Part shown: piece after piece, positions 1 through 8,489 of the stretch
Position numbering within the stretch: the stretch's first letter is position 1
Layout: each line of letters begins with the position of its first letter
NCBI GenBank assembly: GCA_035544895.1
Contig: DASZZM010000010.1
Coordinates: 34,558 to 98,557 of the forward strand
Reading direction: 5' to 3'
DNA length: 64,000 bases
From: JASLEW01 sp035544895
GTDB taxonomy: Bacteria; Acidobacteriota; Thermoanaerobaculia; Multivoradales; UBA5704
The notes under the pieces: model-generated
What the model was told of the DNA's origin: nothing
The model's database searches: none
The model's input: only the letters and a program-made list of their open reading frames with translations
Program-made: the position numbers and the translations under genes

Positions 1-862
1 GGAACCCGGCGGGCATCACCCCGACGACGGTCTTGGCCGCGCCGTTGACCCGGATGCTCCTGCCGACCAGCGACGAATCGGCCGCGAAGCGCTCCCGCCA
101 CACCCGCTCGCCGAGCAGGACGGCCGCGGGTCCGCGGGGAGTGTCTTCTTCCGGCAGGAAGGTGCGCCCGAGGAGCGGCCGCACGCCGAGCACCGGGAAG
201 AGGCCGGCGCTGACGTCCGCCGACGGGATGCGCACGGCATCCGCGGAGCCGGCCAGCGTGGCCCGGTCCGAGTCATAGAGCGCGATGCCGGCCAGGGTGT
301 GATTGCGGGCCCGGAAGTCCTCGTAATTGGGAAACGCGACACCCTTGGAGGGATCGTTGCGCTGCGGCGCGGACTCGTCCACGGCGACGAGCGATTCGGG
401 GTGCGGGTAGGGCAGCGGGCGCAGCAGCAGGCCGTTGGCCAGGCTGAACGCGACCGTGGTCGCGCCGATGCCCAGCGCCAGCACCGCCACGGTGACCGCG
501 GCCGTCACGGGGGACTTGCGCAGCATGCGGCAGGCGTACCGGAGATCCTGGACGATCATGTGGTAGTGCTCCTGTGGCGCCGCCAGGGCGAGCCCGCCAA
601 GGGCCTGCAGCCAGACGGCAACGAGTCCCGGCCACGTCGTCCGCTCGCGGCAGCGGTCGGCGAACACCAGGCAGAGCTCGCGCCCGTAGGCGGCGCGAAA
701 CTCGGGTGGATAGGCGAGCAGCAGCGAGCGGAACGCCCGCACGCACCACCGCTCCATGCGCCCGAGATAGGCCGGCCGGCGAGCCGGGACCCGCGGCCGG
801 ACGACGCTCCCAGCCTCGCCGGTCTTTCCGCCAGGCCGGCGGCTCTCGCCGCGCAGCGTCAT
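1..862 (-). CDS. ADOP-family MacB-like ABC transporter permease, N-terminal part (cut by window edge)
   Basis: Reading the minus strand from the ATG at 862 gives one open frame to the window edge, 287 codons. It begins with a cytoplasmic leader, then the hallmark ADOP block: DLRYACRMLRKSP, a first membrane helix (VTAAVTVAVLALGIGATTVAF), the LLLRPLPYPHPESLV segment and a periplasmic MacB_PCD-like domain ending GVMPAGF. ADOP proteins are duplicated FtsX/MacB permeases of Acidobacteriota, usually about 800-900 residues, so roughly 500-600 residues lie outside. The start codon overlaps the stop of the preceding PadR gene (ATGA), implying translational coupling. A second ATG at 757 (MERWCVRAF...) also fits the family and the true start could be there. 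Substrate cannot be told. Confidence 0.9.
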   Translation of the reverse strand, partial: MTLRGESRRPGGKTGEAGSVVRPRVPARRPAYLGRMERWCVRAFRSLLLAYPPEFRAAYGRELCLVFADRCRERTTWPGLVAVWLQALGGLALAAPQEHYHMIVQDLRYACRMLRKSPVTAAVTVAVLALGIGATTVAFSLANGLLLRPLPYPHPESLVAVDESAPQRNDPSKGVAFPNYEDFRARNHTLAGIALYDSDRATLAGSADAVRIPSADVSAGLFPVLGVRPLLGRTFLPEEDTPRGPAAVLLGERVWRERFAADSSLVGRSIRVNGAAKTVVGVMPAGF

Positions 863-1227
863 CGGCTCGCGTCCGGCAGCAGGCCTGAGGCCCGGGCGTC
901 GGCCAGCAGGCGCTCGAGCCGCCGCGCCTCGGCCATCGCCACGCCGCGGCCGAGCGGCGTCAAGCGGTAGTAGCGGCGGCGCTCGTCGTCGTGCTCCGGG
1001 TCCGGCCGCTCCGCCAGCTCCGCGATCAGGCCGCTCTCGAGCAGACGCCGGATCGAGGCGTAGAGCGTGCTGGGACTGAGCCGCACCCGGCCCTCCGTCC
1101 GCGCCTCCACGTCGCGCAGGATCGAATAGCCATGGCGGTCCCGGTCGGCCAGGGCAACCAGGATCTGGAACGTGTCCCGGTGGAGAGGAAGGAAGTCCTC
1201 GGGCTGGGGATCGTCGACGTCTACCAT
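859..1227 (-). CDS. PadR-family transcriptional regulator
   Basis: A 122-residue winged-helix protein starting MVDVDDPQPEDF. The PadR core is plain: LVALADRDRHGYSILRDVEART, then RLSPSTLYASIRRLLESGLIAEL, and a wing with DDERRRYYRLTPLGRGVAMAEARRL. The reading frame continues upstream for 62 codons, but that part runs through intergenic sequence and has no family character, so I place the start at 1227. PadR proteins repress by binding palindromes in their own promoter; a near-perfect palindrome lies 8 bp upstream. The gene overlaps the ADOP permease by four bases, so the regulator probably controls the permease and itself. Confidence 0.9.
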   Translation of the reverse strand: MVDVDDPQPEDFLPLHRDTFQILVALADRDRHGYSILRDVEARTEGRVRLSPSTLYASIRRLLESGLIAELAERPDPEHDDERRRYYRLTPLGRGVAMAEARRLERLLADARASGLLPDASR

Positions 1228-1234
1228 GACTCGA

Positions 1235-1255
1235 CTATAGCAGATTCTGCCATAG
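1235..1255. promoter_or_regulatory. Candidate PadR operator (21-bp imperfect palindrome)
   Basis: A 21-bp inverted repeat with outer CTATAG/CTATGG half sites and an AGA-TCT centre, one mismatched pair per arm plus the central base. It lies 8 bp upstream of the PadR start, where an autorepressor would occlude the promoter or the start region. A further ATAGCAGA copy follows at 1252-1259. Function is inferred from position and symmetry. Confidence 0.55.
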
Positions 1256-1292
1256 CAGAAACCGCAATAGTGAGCTCGCGAGTTGCCGGCCA

Positions 1293-1470
1293 GCCCGCAT
1301 TTCTCACACGCGTCCGTCGCGAGGGGCCGCAAACGGGCCTGGGTGCAAGGCGCGCGACGGTCGGACGACCGAGGCGTACTCGAAGTACGTTGAGAGAGTC
1401 CGAACGAGCGCAACGCAGCAGACAGGCTCGTTTCCGGCGCCGCAGCAGGAGGCGCGTGAGAAATGCGGGC
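1293..1470. repeat. 178-bp inverted-repeat-bounded intergenic element (MITE-like or structured)
   Basis: Bounded by a perfect 15-bp inverted repeat (GCCCGCATTTCTCAC at 1293-1307 and its complement at 1456-1470), extended imperfectly by CGCG. Inside is a nested stem: GGTCGGAC near 1358 and GTCCGAAC near 1400 surround a short hairpin with GTACT/AGTAC arms. There is no convincing ORF. It fills the gap between PadR and the DUF1232 gene. It could be a non-autonomous mobile element or a structured RNA. Confidence 0.5.
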
Positions 1471-1500
1471 GTGGTCTCGGGCTCTCTTGCGGCCCGCGGG

Positions 1501-2169
1501 CTACTTGCCGGGCGGGCCCGGCTTCTCTCTCTCCTCCAGGTGGATGCCACGGCGGGCGAGGAGGTTGCGGAGGCGGTGGTAGAGGTTGTGGCCGAGCAGG
1601 CGGTGGGCGGCGCCGGTGACGTCGTGGAGGGCCTGGCGGAAGTCCTGGGGGCCGCTCCAATGCTTGCGCGCGAAGGGCTCGAGGTCGCCGGTGAAGACCT
1701 GGGTGAGGACGGCGACGGCAAGGACGAGATCGTCGAGGTAGCCGATGCCGCCGAGCAGGGCTTCGGGTAGCAGGTCGAAGGGACTGATGAAGTAGGCGAG
1801 CGCGCCGCCGATGAGGACGCGAGCCTTGGTCGGCACCTCCTTATCGAGCATCAGGCGAACGAGCAGGATGAAGACGTCGGGCACCAGCAGCAGCGCCTTG
1901 ACGGCGTCCTCCGGCAGCCTGCCGGCATGCCGCTCGACCGTCTCCAGCATCTTCTCGCGCAGGCGGTCGTAGAAGCGGAGAAGGTCGCTGTGCGGCAGGG
2001 TGGTTCCGCTTGCGAGGACCTCCTCCGCCCGCCGCTCGGCCGCCTCCAGGTCGAAAGCAGCCAGCTCCCCCTCCGTCTCCGACAACCCGGCCTTGAGGTG
2101 CGCCGGCAGCTCCGCCGCCGCACCGGACTCCGCTGTGCTCGGCGGATCGGGTCGCTGGTCGCTGTCCAT
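1501..2169 (-). CDS. DUF1232 (YkvA-like) membrane-associated protein
   Basis: A 222-residue protein. A charged helical N-terminal region of about 110 residues precedes the DUF1232 core, PTKARVLIGGALAYFISPFDLLPEALLG, followed by GYLDDLVLAVAVL. The SPFDLLPE motif with the GYLDD segment is diagnostic for the YkvA/DUF1232 family, whose biochemical role is unknown. The C-terminus is basic and ends LEEREKPGPPGK. It stands alone between the repeat element and the UbiA gene, so context offers no role. Confidence 0.85.
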   Translation of the reverse strand: MDSDQRPDPPSTAESGAAAELPAHLKAGLSETEGELAAFDLEAAERRAEEVLASGTTLPHSDLLRFYDRLREKMLETVERHAGRLPEDAVKALLLVPDVFILLVRLMLDKEVPTKARVLIGGALAYFISPFDLLPEALLGGIGYLDDLVLAVAVLTQVFTGDLEPFARKHWSGPQDFRQALHDVTGAAHRLLGHNLYHRLRNLLARRGIHLEEREKPGPPGK

Positions 2170-2346
2170 GTCGTTTGCCGCCTGGAGCGTGAGCTTGGCG
2201 CTCTCGCTTTCAAGCTACCACGAACCGCGCGGTCCCCGGCCGTTTCCGCTGACCCCGCGATGCCTCCTTCATCTCATGGAGTCACGGGGCGGTGGCCCAC
2301 CGTGCAGCGCCGTTCATTCCTCGGGCTCGGCACAGCCGGTGAGGAC

Positions 2347-3420
2347 TCAGAAGATATAGGCCAGCGCCAGGCCGATCTGGGCGGCCATCAGCATCAGGTA
2401 CATGTGGCGCCAGGAGGGGTGATTCTCGGTCGCGGTCAGGGAGTCGGGATCGCGCACCAGGAGGTAGACGGTGTAGACGCCCCAGACCGTGAGCACCGCG
2501 CCGAGCAGGGTGAGCAACCAGGGGTTGCCGGTGAGGATGGGGTGGGCGGGATTCTGAGGGTCGGGCACGAGGGCGCCCGCGGGGAGCAGCAGCCAGGGGA
2601 GCACGAAGAAGGGGCTGATGATCCAGGCGGCCCGGCGCACGCCGTAGAGGATGGGCAGGGTCTTGCAGCCGCCGGCGCGGTCGCCTGCGACGTCGGCGAA
2701 GTCCTTGGTCGAGGATGCGCCGACCAGGAAGAGGCCGATGATCGCGCCGAGGAACCAGGGCTCGGTGTATCCCACCCGCGCCACCATCGCCCAGCCCGCC
2801 ACCTTGAGCAGCATGCCGCGCGGGATCGCGATCGTGACGTTCGCGGTCATGCCCCGGGTCTTGGTGCGCCCCAGGGCCGGCGCCGAATAGATGAAGGTGA
2901 AGAGCAGTCCGGCAAGGTAGATGAAAAACGTCTCGTGCAGGGCCACCGGCGCCGCCAGCTTGGCGCCCAGCATCTCGTACGGGTAGGGCACCACTAGCCA
3001 GGTCGGGATCAGCGCCAGGGCGTAGAACAGCCAGCTGAACACCCACGCCTCGCGGACGCCGAGCTCGCCGGTCACCAGCGGCCGCCCCGGCTTGTTGAGC
3101 CGGTCGATCTCCAGGTCGTAGATCTGGTTGATGGCGTTCGAGGCGGCGTTCATCAAGCTGGCGCACAGCGAGCCCAGGGCCACCGTCGCCAGCACCGACA
3201 GGGTGAGGCGGCCGCGCGGGTCCGGGTTGTGCACCGAGCCGAAGGCGCAGACGGACCCGGAGACGATGCCCAGCAGAGGCGGCAGCAGGGTGAACGGCCG
3301 CGCCAGCCGGAGGTAGAGGCGGAGCTTTTCCTTCAGCGGTCTCGGGGGTCGCGGGCCGGAGGCACCGCCTTGCTGGCCGGCGTGCGGGGCACGCCGCGGA
3401 TCCGGGCTCAGAAGACCCAC
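2347..3420 (-). CDS. UbiA-family prenyltransferase
   Basis: About 357 residues with some eight hydrophobic segments. The two Asp-rich UbiA motifs are visible: NAINQIYDLEIDRLNKPGRPLVTGE (NxxxDxxxD region) and STKDFADVAGDRAGGCKTLPILYG (DxxxD). UbiA enzymes transfer a polyprenyl group from the diphosphate to an aromatic or similar acceptor in the membrane. No ATG suits the start; I chose the GTG at 3420, which overlaps the last codons of the upstream kinase-like gene and gives MGLLSPDPRR..., consistent with coupled translation. A CTG start nearer the domain is possible. Pairing with a VTE5/VTE6-like fusion suggests the donor may come from salvaged prenols such as phytol or geranylgeraniol; this is inference. 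Confidence 0.85.
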   Translation of the reverse strand: MGLLSPDPRRAPHAGQQGGASGPRPPRPLKEKLRLYLRLARPFTLLPPLLGIVSGSVCAFGSVHNPDPRGRLTLSVLATVALGSLCASLMNAASNAINQIYDLEIDRLNKPGRPLVTGELGVREAWVFSWLFYALALIPTWLVVPYPYEMLGAKLAAPVALHETFFIYLAGLLFTFIYSAPALGRTKTRGMTANVTIAIPRGMLLKVAGWAMVARVGYTEPWFLGAIIGLFLVGASSTKDFADVAGDRAGGCKTLPILYGVRRAAWIISPFFVLPWLLLPAGALVPDPQNPAHPILTGNPWLLTLLGAVLTVWGVYTVYLLVRDPDSLTATENHPSWRHMYLMLMAAQIGLALAYIF

Positions 3421-4838
3421 GCCGAAGAGGCCGCGCCGAGCAGCGCGCCGACCAGGGTGTTGAGGAAGTTGAGCGCCTCGTTGTCGAGCAGGCGCCGCCT
3501 CTCGAGCCCGGCGCCCACCAGGCTCTCGAACGTCGTGCCCGCGAAGGCGGCGACGGCGACGGCGAGGGCCCCCACCCAGGGATAGAGGCCCACCCAGGCG
3601 CCCAGGACGGCGACGATCGCGGCGGCGGCGATGCCGGCCAGCGTGCCTTCGAGCGAGACCGCGCCTTCCGTGCCGCGCGGCACCGGCCGGAAGGTGGTGA
3701 TGAGAAAGGTACGGCGGCCGAGGAGCTGGCCGATCTCGCTCGACGCCGTATCGGACGCGGCGGTGGCGAAAGCGGCGGCGAAAGCCAGGCCGAAGAGACC
3801 AGGATAGGGGGTGAGCGCGGCGAACATGGCGCACGCCGCCGCCACCCCGGCGTTGGCCAGGGCATGCCGTGCTCCGCGCCGCCCGCCCGCCTCCTGGGCG
3901 AGTTTGGCCGCCGCCTTGGCGCGATAGCCGAACTTGGTGCAGCCGCTGCCGATGGCGAAGAAGGCGAGCAGCAACAGGTAGCCGCGCCAGCCGAGGAAGA
4001 CATAGATCGCGGTCCCCAAGGCGAAGCCGGCCACGACCCCGGAGAGATCGACCGTGCGCAGCGCGTACGCCGCCGCCGCAAGCGCCGCGTTGACGCCGGC
4101 CGCGAGCAGCAGCCGCGGCACGAGGCCCGTGCCGAAGAAGGCCGCCCACCTCCCCTGGGTGAGCACCAGGCCGAGCAGGAAAAGCCCGGCCACGAGCGGC
4201 ACCCCGATATTGTCGTCGAGCCCCTGCGGCAGCGACTCGAGGGCGGCGGCGAGCAGCGCCGCGCCGGCGGCCACCGCCAGGGCGAAGGTCCAGCCGTATC
4301 CGCGCTGGGGCGCCGTCCACAGCAGCAGGACGGCGGCGGCAGCGGTCCCGAACAGCACGTAGGCGATGCTCCCCGCCCAGCTCTTGTTGCGGTTCCACGG
4401 CAGCTTGCGCCTGCCCAAGGCCATGCCGGCCACCGTGGCCATGCCGTCGCCGAAGGCCAGCAGGCCCCAGGCCGCCGCGGCGATCTCGAGCCGGCGGTAG
4501 AAGACCAGGATGAGCAGCAGGACGGCAAGCGGGTAGAGGATGATGCCGGCGGCGGACCCCGAGGCGTGCTCGGCTTGCCGCCACATCCGCCGCCCGCCGA
4601 TGCGCGGCAGCAGGAAGAGATTGAAGACCAGGGCGGCCGCGGCGAGGATGGCCGAGCGCAGCGGCCCGAGGTCGCGCAGCGCGAAGGCGATCAGGCCCAT
4701 CCCGACGTGGGTGGCCTTGCGCAGCAGCTCGCTGCCTTCGAGCCCGGCGGCGCCGGCCGGCCGCGCGCTCGCCCGCTGGGGCACGCTCATCGGGGCCGCG
4801 CTCTCGCCGGCCCCGCGCCAGGATTCCGCGCGGTCCAT
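3408..4838 (-). CDS. Fused VTE5-like prenol kinase / DUF92 (VTE6-like) integral membrane protein
   Basis: A 476-residue polytopic membrane protein. Residues about 35-235 match the dolichol kinase/phytol kinase/CDP-alcohol group: ELLRKATHVGMGLIAF near the start, later LLAFGDGMATVAGMALGRRKLPWNRNKSWAG, the nucleotide-binding type motif of VTE5/SEC59 proteins. The C-terminal half is DUF92 (TIGR00297-like): AIGSGCTKFGYRAKAAAKLAQE, ATAASDTASSEIGQLLGRRTFLITTFRPVPRGTEGAVSLEGTLAG. In plants VTE5 phosphorylates phytol and VTE6 (DUF92) phosphorylates phytyl phosphate, so the fusion could do both steps to the diphosphate. The gene overlaps the UbiA gene downstream. The ATG at 4790 (MSVPQRASARP) is an alternative start. 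Confidence 0.8.
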   Translation of the reverse strand: MDRAESWRGAGESAAPMSVPQRASARPAGAAGLEGSELLRKATHVGMGLIAFALRDLGPLRSAILAAAALVFNLFLLPRIGGRRMWRQAEHASGSAAGIILYPLAVLLLILVFYRRLEIAAAAWGLLAFGDGMATVAGMALGRRKLPWNRNKSWAGSIAYVLFGTAAAAVLLLWTAPQRGYGWTFALAVAAGAALLAAALESLPQGLDDNIGVPLVAGLFLLGLVLTQGRWAAFFGTGLVPRLLLAAGVNAALAAAAYALRTVDLSGVVAGFALGTAIYVFLGWRGYLLLLAFFAIGSGCTKFGYRAKAAAKLAQEAGGRRGARHALANAGVAAACAMFAALTPYPGLFGLAFAAAFATAASDTASSEIGQLLGRRTFLITTFRPVPRGTEGAVSLEGTLAGIAAAAIVAVLGAWVGLYPWVGALAVAVAAFAGTTFESLVGAGLERRRLLDNEALNFLNTLVGALLGAASSAWVF

Positions 4839-4860
4839 CCGCCGACTGGGCGCCGTCCGC

Positions 4861-5859
4861 TCATGCCTTCCATTGCCCGGTCTCCTTCAGCCATTCGAGG
4901 GTGCCGGCGAGCCCCTCCTCGAAGGGCCGGAAGCGATAGCCGAGCTCCGCTTCGGCGCGCGCCGAGCTGTAGGCCCAGTCGTGACGGTAGACCTCGACGA
5001 GGTCGGGAGTGAGCTGGGGCGTGGTATGGCGCAGCCGGGCCCAGGCCTTCTGCGCCGCGCCCGCCGCCTTGGCCACCGTGTCCGGCAGGCGGCGCCGCGG
5101 CACGGCGACGCCGGAGAGGCGCTCGACCGCGCGGTAGAAATCGCCCAGCGCGACGTTCTCGCCGCCCAGGACGTAGCGCGCTCCGGGCGCGGCGTTTTCC
5201 AGCACCTGACCGATGCCGTGCGCCACGTCCTCCACGTGCGCATAGTTCCAGCGCCGCAGCGGCGTGCCGATCAGGGCCGGCAGCCGGTGATGCAGCAGGT
5301 CGAGCACGTGACGGACCACCAGGTTGCCCTCGGTCATCTCGCCCGGCCCGTAGATGACGCCGGGATAGACGACGTTGAGCGGCACACCCGCCGCGATGGC
5401 GCGCCGGGCGCGGCGGTCGGCCAGCGTCTTGGTGCGCTCGTAATCGTTGATCCATTTGCGGTCGCGCGCCGGCACCGACTCGTCGAGCACGCCTTGCAGG
5501 CCGCCCTCGCTCGGACCCAGGGCGATGAAGCTCGAGACGTAGACGACCTTGCGTACCCCCGCCTCTTCCGCCGCCTCCAGGACGTTGTCGAGCCCTCCCA
5601 CGTTGACGCGATCGAATTCGGCCGCCGGGGCCAGGATCTTGACCAGGGCCGCCGCGTGCACCACCGCATCGCATCCTCCCACCGCCTGGGCCACGCTCGC
5701 CGGATCGGTGACGTCGCCGGCCACCATCTCGACACCGCGCGGAAAACGCTCGCGCGAGGAGCCGGGTCGCACGAGCAGGCGCAGGAGATGCCGCCCCGCC
5801 AGCTCGGAGACGAGGCTGCGCCCGAGAAACCCGGTGCCGCCGGTGACGAGGACCTTCAT
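4861..5859 (-). CDS. NAD(P)-dependent epimerase/reductase, extended SDR (DFR/HpnA-like)
   Basis: About 332 residues from MKVLVTGGTGFLGRSLV; an upstream in-frame ATG at 5874 adds MPASA but leaves the Rossmann strand off the N-terminus. The TGGTGFLG dinucleotide loop, DVTDPASV, HAAALVKI, VYVSSFIALG and active-site YERTK (Tyr-x3-Lys) are all present, as is the NVVYPGVIYGPGEM stretch. The pattern resembles dihydroflavonol reductase-like and hopanoid-associated HpnA-like SDRs. It sits 22 bp upstream of the prenol-kinase fusion on the same strand and may reduce or oxidise an isoprenoid or quinone-type intermediate; the substrate is unknown. Confidence 0.8.
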   Translation of the reverse strand: MKVLVTGGTGFLGRSLVSELAGRHLLRLLVRPGSSRERFPRGVEMVAGDVTDPASVAQAVGGCDAVVHAAALVKILAPAAEFDRVNVGGLDNVLEAAEEAGVRKVVYVSSFIALGPSEGGLQGVLDESVPARDRKWINDYERTKTLADRRARRAIAAGVPLNVVYPGVIYGPGEMTEGNLVVRHVLDLLHHRLPALIGTPLRRWNYAHVEDVAHGIGQVLENAAPGARYVLGGENVALGDFYRAVERLSGVAVPRRRLPDTVAKAAGAAQKAWARLRHTTPQLTPDLVEVYRHDWAYSSARAEAELGYRFRPFEEGLAGTLEWLKETGQWKA

Positions 5860-5923
5860 GGCAGAGGCAGGCACTATATCAAGGGCGCTCGGGCCACGGT
5901 TCCGGCCACCGGCGATGCCACAA

Positions 5924-5952
5924 AGACGAAACTCCTCTTGCCGCGAGAGGGC
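5924..5952 (-). repeat. Short dispersed repeat, family 2 (copy 1)
   Basis: Twenty-nine bases that recur with one mismatch, in the opposite orientation, at 48989-49017. The core is CTCGCGGCA flanked by CCTC/GAGG. Here it lies just before a headless PIN-domain fragment; in the other copy the last bases form the TAG stop of the sigma-54 activator gene. Confidence 0.6.
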
Positions 5953-5971
5953 GAGGGCGGGGGCAGCTAGA

Positions 5972-6160
5972 CTGAAGTGGTATCGATCGGTGCTGGGAAT
6001 CGCGCTGGAGCATCGCTTGAGCGCCTATGACGCCCAGTACATAGCGGTTGCCCGCGATCTGAAGACCGTCCTGGTCACGGAGGACCTCCAGCTGGGTCGC
6101 GCACTGCCGAACGAGACACGCTCGCTGGAAGCCTGGCTGAGCGACTCCGGGCAGAATTGA
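5972..6160 (+). pseudogene. C-terminal remnant of a PIN-domain (VapC-type) toxin
   Basis: An open stretch of about 62 codons reads VLGIALEHRLSAYDAQYIAVARDLKTVLVTEDLQLGRALP... and ends SDSGQN. The AYDAQYIAVA and LVTED segments are the C-terminal acidic motifs of PIN-domain RNases. The N-terminal half with the first catalytic Asp is absent and there is no start codon or antitoxin upstream. The open frame ends next to a short dispersed repeat. It is best read as a dead fragment. Confidence 0.65.
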
Positions 6161-6221
6161 GCGTGTGCGGTTTCCGCGCCGTCTGCCTCAACTGATCGTA
6201 TGACCTGACTGACTGACTCGA

Positions 6222-8489
6222 CTAGCGTTGGTGCGGGGCCTGCGGGGGCTGGCCGGCGGCGCGCAGGAACCTGGCGTACTCCGCCCGCACTTCCGTCAGG
6301 TTGGGATGGGCGGGCGGGAGCTTGGCCGCGAGGACGGCGAGGGCGCTCTGATACAGGTGGTCTGCCTCCTTCGCCTGGCCCAGCGTGGCGAGCGCGCTGG
6401 CGAGCGAGGCCCGCGTGTAGGCGGCGGGCAGGTAGTCCGCCGCCTGCGTGCGCTCCCAGAAGCCGAGCGCCTCGCGGTAGCGCGCCACGGCGGTCGCCAG
6501 GTCCCCGCGCCTCGAGGCGACGTCACCGAGGTTGAGCAGGCTGATGCCGATCTCGGGGTGGTCGGCCGGCAGCGCCTGGCGCTTGATCTTCAGAGCCCTC
6601 GCATGGAGCCCTTGCGCGTCGTCGAAGCGACCCATCGCGCTGTACACGTTGGCGAGATTGTTGAGACTTTGGGCCAGGTACAGGTGGTTCGGGCCGAGCG
6701 TCTTTTCCTTGATCGCGATGGCGCGCAGATGGCACTTCTCCGCTTCCGGGAACCTGCGCTCGTCGTAGTACAGATTGCCCAGGTTGTTGAGCGCGGCCGA
6801 GACGCGCTCGCTGTCCGGGCCGAGCGCTCGCTCGAACAGCCCGAGCGCGCTCTGCAGATTCTTCTCCGCCTCGTCTCGCCGGCCGCGGCGGCCGGCGATC
6901 GTCGCCAGTTCCACCAGGCATCCCGCTCGTGTCCGCAGGTTGCCGGAGCGTTCCGCAATGGCGTTGGCGCGCCGGGCGAAGGGCTCGGCCTCGGCATAGC
7001 GCCCGAGCTCGCGATAAGAGGTCGCCAGATGGTACTCGGTCTCGCCGACGTCGGGGTGGTCGGGCCCCAGAAGCCGCCGGCGCTCGGCGAGCGCTTGCGA
7101 GAGCAGGTCGATCGCCGAGGGGTAGAGGCCGAGCGAGCGGTAGACGTTGCCGATGGTGTCGAGCAAGCGGGCACGGGTGAGAGGCTGACCGGCGAGCTCG
7201 CCGCGAATGCGCCTGGCGCCGCGGTCGAGGATCTCCCGAGCGGTGGCGTCGGGGCGGAGACCGCCGCCGGGATCCGGCGTCTGAAAGAGACCGACCATGA
7301 AGTCCGTCACTTCGCGCGCCGCCGCGGCTTCCTGGCCGGCGCGCCTGGCCTCCAGGCTGCGCGCCACGAACCCGGCGACCAGGGCAATCGCGGTCAGGGT
7401 CGCGCCGGCGACCGCGGCGCGGTGGCGGCGGACGAATTTGCGGACGCGATAGGCCATGCCGGCGGGCGTGGCGAGGACCGGCTGCTCGTCGAGATGGCGC
7501 CGCAGATCGGCGGCGAGCTCCGCGGCTGACGCGTAACGCGCGTCGCGGTCGCGCGCCATCGCGCGCAGGACGATCGCGTCGAGGTCGCCGCGCAGCGCCC
7601 GGGCGAGGGACCGCGCGTCGACACGCCGCAGACCGGCCAGCCGGGCTCGCTCGGCCGGAGCCAGCTTGGCGACCGCGGCGCTCGGGGGTTCGAAGTCGCC
7701 TGCCGCCACGCGCTGCAGCACTTCGACGCCGCTGCCGCCGAACGGCTGCACGCCGGTAAGCAGCTCGTAGAGCACGACGCCGAGCGCGTAGACGTCGGCA
7801 CGGGTGTCGAGGCCCCTGGTCTCGCCGCTCGTCAGGGCCTCCGGGCAGATGTAAGACGGCGTGCCGAGGACGCCTGGATCCAGGGTCGTGCCGGGGGCGA
7901 GTGGCTCGTCGAGCCCCCTGGCAATGCCGAAGTCGATGATCTTCGGAACAGCCCGGCCGTCGATCTCGGTGACCAGGACGTTCGACGGCTTGAGGTCGCC
8001 GTGGAGGACCGCCTTCTGGTGGGCGTGCTGGACGCCTTGGCAGACCGCGATCACCAGTTCGATGCGCTCGGAGAGCGGAAGCCGATGGCCGTCGCAGTAG
8101 CGGGTCAGCGGCTCACCGGCGATCAACTCCATTGCCAGATAGGGCTGGCCATCCGCGCTCGTGCCGGCGGCGTAGACCTGTGCGATATAGGGGTGGCTCA
8201 TGCGCGCCAGCGCCTGGCGCTCGGCCTCGAACCTCCGGAGCCGGGCCTCGTCGAAGCGGTGGGCCAGGATGAGCTTCACCGCCACTTGCCGGCGCGGCAG
8301 ATCCTGTTCGGCCCGGTACACGCTGCCCATCCCGCCCTCGCCGAGCAGCTCGACCAGCCGGAAGGGGCCGACCTCGAGTGGCACCCGCCGCCGGGAGCCA
8401 AACCTCGTGGGCTCCGCGACGGTCGGCGCCTCGGGGGGTGAGTTGCTTGTCTGGTCTTCCGGGCTCGGCACGGCCGTCTTAGCTTCCAC
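6222..8489 (-). CDS. Membrane Ser/Thr protein kinase with C-terminal TPR repeats
   Basis: A PknB-type kinase: glycine loop LGEGGMGSVYRAE, VAVKLIL lysine, HGDLKPSNVLV catalytic loop (HGD in place of HRD), IIDFGIARG, and SYICPEAL for the APE motif. One membrane helix follows around residues 360-380 (AVAGATLTAIALVAGFVA). The C-terminal half, outside the membrane if topology is standard, carries several TPR units of the kind ALNNLGNLYYDERRFPEAEKCH. The architecture is common in Acidobacteriota. There is no ATG: the frame opens at a GTG at 8522 that lies inside a dispersed repeat, and I place the start at the GTG at 8489 instead. It has no obvious operon partners. Confidence 0.88.
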   Translation of the reverse strand: MEAKTAVPSPEDQTSNSPPEAPTVAEPTRFGSRRRVPLEVGPFRLVELLGEGGMGSVYRAEQDLPRRQVAVKLILAHRFDEARLRRFEAERQALARMSHPYIAQVYAAGTSADGQPYLAMELIAGEPLTRYCDGHRLPLSERIELVIAVCQGVQHAHQKAVLHGDLKPSNVLVTEIDGRAVPKIIDFGIARGLDEPLAPGTTLDPGVLGTPSYICPEALTSGETRGLDTRADVYALGVVLYELLTGVQPFGGSGVEVLQRVAAGDFEPPSAAVAKLAPAERARLAGLRRVDARSLARALRGDLDAIVLRAMARDRDARYASAAELAADLRRHLDEQPVLATPAGMAYRVRKFVRRHRAAVAGATLTAIALVAGFVARSLEARRAGQEAAAAREVTDFMVGLFQTPDPGGGLRPDATAREILDRGARRIRGELAGQPLTRARLLDTIGNVYRSLGLYPSAIDLLSQALAERRRLLGPDHPDVGETEYHLATSYRELGRYAEAEPFARRANAIAERSGNLRTRAGCLVELATIAGRRGRRDEAEKNLQSALGLFERALGPDSERVSAALNNLGNLYYDERRFPEAEKCHLRAIAIKEKTLGPNHLYLAQSLNNLANVYSAMGRFDDAQGLHARALKIKRQALPADHPEIGISLLNLGDVASRRGDLATAVARYREALGFWERTQAADYLPAAYTRASLASALATLGQAKEADHLYQSALAVLAAKLPPAHPNLTEVRAEYARFLRAAGQPPQAPHQR

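Noticed and set aside
3864..5970. Long plus-strand open frames opposite the prenol-kinase and SDR genes
   Set aside because: They are antisense shadows with Arg/Gly/His-rich composition; the minus-strand genes carry clear motifs.
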